Source of the DNA: Nocardia fluminea
GTDB lineage: Bacteria; Actinomycetota; Actinomycetes; Mycobacteriales; Mycobacteriaceae
Assembly: GCF_002846365.1 (NCBI RefSeq)
Contig: NZ_PJMW01000002.1
Location: 930,001 to 994,000 of the forward strand
Direction of reading: 5' to 3'
DNA: 64,000 nucleotides
Part shown: piece by piece, positions 62,993 to 64,000 of the stretch
How positions within the stretch are numbered: position 1 is the stretch's first letter
How the letters are laid out: each line of letters starts with the position of its first letter
The notes under the pieces: generated by a model
What the model saw: the letters and a program-made list of their open reading frames with translations, nothing else
Databases searched by the model: none
Told to the model about the DNA's origin: nothing
Made by a program: the position numbers and the translations under genes

Positions 62993-64000
62993 TCAGCGCA
63001 CCGCGATGCCGGTGCGGAGTCTGCGTACGCCTTCGTCGATCGTCTCGTCGCGTTTGCTGAAGGTGAAGCGCACCAGGTGTTTATAGTCAGCCGGGTGGTC
63101 GGCGAAGACGCTCACCGGCACGGCGGCCACCCCGAGCCGGGCAGGCAGTTCGCGGCAGAACGCCAGTCCGTCCTCGGCGCCGAGCGGTCCGATGTCGGCG
63201 CAGACGAAGTAGCCGCCGTAACTGGTGGCCACCCCGAACCCGCTGTCGCGCAGGGCCGCCGAGAGCCGTGTCCGCTTGTCGCTCAGGCCGTCGCGCTGGG
63301 CGAGCACCCAGTCCAGTTCCTCGTTGATCGCGTGCGCGACGGCAGGCTGGAACGGTCCGCCGCCGACGAAGGTGAGGAACTGCTTGGCCGTGAGTACGGC
63401 GTCGAGCAGCGGTGCGGGCGCGCACGCCCAGCCGATCTTCCACCCGGTGACATTGAAAGTCTTCGCCGCGCTCGACACCACGATGGTCCGCTCGCGCATC
63501 CCGGGCAGCGTGGAGATGCTGATGTGCTCGGTGCCGTCGTAGACGAGATGCTCGTACACCTCGTCGGTCAGCACGAGCAGATCGTGTTCGACAGCCACCT
63601 CGGCGATCGCGGTGAGATCGGCGCGGTCGAGCACGGAGCCGGTGGGGTTGTGCGGCGAATTGACCATCAGCATGCGGGTTTCCGGGGTGATCGCGGCGCG
63701 CAAACTGTCCAGGTCGAGCACGAATCGGTCGCCGTCGGGCACCAGGCGAGCAGTTCGCCGCCGCGCGCCGGCGAGGGCGATCGCGGCGGCGTAGGAGTCG
63801 TAGTACGGCTCGATCAGCACCACTTCCCGGCCGGGCTCCACCAGACCGAGCACGGCGGCGCTGATCGCCTCGGTGGCGCCGACGGTCACCAGGATCTCGG
63901 TGGCCGGGTCGTAGGCGGTGCTGTAACGGCGGGCGCGGTCGTCGGCGATCGCCTGGCGCAGCACCGGCATCCCGCGGCCCGGCGGGTACTGATTGAGCCC
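62993..64000 (-). CDS. PLP aminotransferase class I/II, DapC-like (5' end beyond window)
   Basis: A partial gene whose frame is open to the window edge; 335 C-terminal residues are present. LNQYPPGRGMPVLRQAI at the edge is the substrate loop typical of DapC/YbdL-type aminotransferases. Next are VTVGATEAISAAVLGLVEPG, MLMVNSPHNPTGSVLDRADL (PLP binding) and SSAAKTFNVTGWKIGWACAP with the PLP lysine. The C-terminus has LVRFTFSKRDETIDEGVRRL. The likely role is N-succinyldiaminopimelate aminotransferase in lysine/peptidoglycan synthesis, as for Rv0858c in the same neighbourhood, though a methionine/KAT-type activity is possible. It ends 7 bases from the TRIC gene, convergent. Confidence 0.88.
   Translation of the reverse strand, partial: GLNQYPPGRGMPVLRQAIADDRARRYSTAYDPATEILVTVGATEAISAAVLGLVEPGREVVLIEPYYDSYAAAIALAGARRRTARLVPDGDRFVLDLDSLRAAITPETRMLMVNSPHNPTGSVLDRADLTAIAEVAVEHDLLVLTDEVYEHLVYDGTEHISISTLPGMRERTIVVSSAAKTFNVTGWKIGWACAPAPLLDAVLTAKQFLTFVGGGPFQPAVAHAINEELDWVLAQRDGLSDKRTRLSAALRDSGFGVATSYGGYFVCADIGPLGAEDGLAFCRELPARLGVAAVPVSVFADHPADYKHLVRFTFSKRDETIDEGVRRLRTGIAVR

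Overview
The window is a high-GC actinobacterial chromosome segment, most likely from Nocardia or a close mycolic-acid relative. The evidence is GTG/TTG starts, many leaderless start codons, and a gene set and order that recall the Mycobacterium tuberculosis Rv0858c-Rv0909 block as I remember it: dapC, XPB helicase, helicase-associated protein, rpfA, cspB-like, DUF2771, MFS, SepH, serC, two citrate synthases, prrA/prrB, accD3-like, echA6-like. No tRNA, rRNA, CRISPR array, insertion sequence or prophage gene was seen. Assignments rest on reading motifs by eye; no database search was run.

Layout. 74-5446: DMT exporter, single-chain ECF-type ABC transporter plus EcfT, a secreted glycine-zipper protein, and an isochorismatase-fold hydrolase with Gly at the nucleophile position. 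5471-5725: palindromic repeat with a triplicated half. 5722-8552: three-domain LigD flanked by two small MT0933-like antitoxin-family proteins. 8580-14108: MBL-fold hydrolase/enoyl-CoA hydratase operon, FAD oxidoreductase, aldo-keto reductase and AccD3-like carboxyltransferase. 14209-15017: small XRE regulator/membrane protein operon behind a palindromic operator. 15071-20258: conservon cvnABCD (sensor kinase, roadblock, DUF742, GTPase), whose CvnA carries a roughly 420-residue LPQR repeat tail.

20578-24844: propionyl-CoA synthetase-like enzyme and PrrA/PrrB. 24892-28562: a small helical protein, two more secreted glycine-zipper paralogues, a YhgE/Pip-like secreted domain and a Uma2 nuclease. 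28783-36022: FKBP, citrate synthase I, MFS, PdxH, citrate synthase II, SerC. 36345-43188: SepH, RNA methyltransferase, YccF, MarR, DUF2530, a Tat-exported ceramidase and its divergent TetR regulator.

43204-51369: GHKL (sacsin-like) ATPase paired with a DUF3027 protein that has an acidic repeat tail, glutamine cyclotransferase, MFS, DUF2771. 51534-53600: CspB-like protein and the Rpf gene with a perfect CRP box and a structured leader. 53679-61309: helicase-associated/WYL-like protein, secreted proteins, M1 peptidase and XPB helicase. 61542-64000: LysE, a TRIC channel and a 5'-truncated DapC-type aminotransferase.

The most interesting signals are the dispersed palindromic intergenic repeat, the secreted glycine-zipper family, the repeat tails on CvnA and the DUF3027 protein, the GHKL-ATPase/DUF3027 pair whose N-terminus seems to lack a normal start, the gltA operator-like palindrome, and a large set of -10 hexamers placed exactly for leaderless translation.
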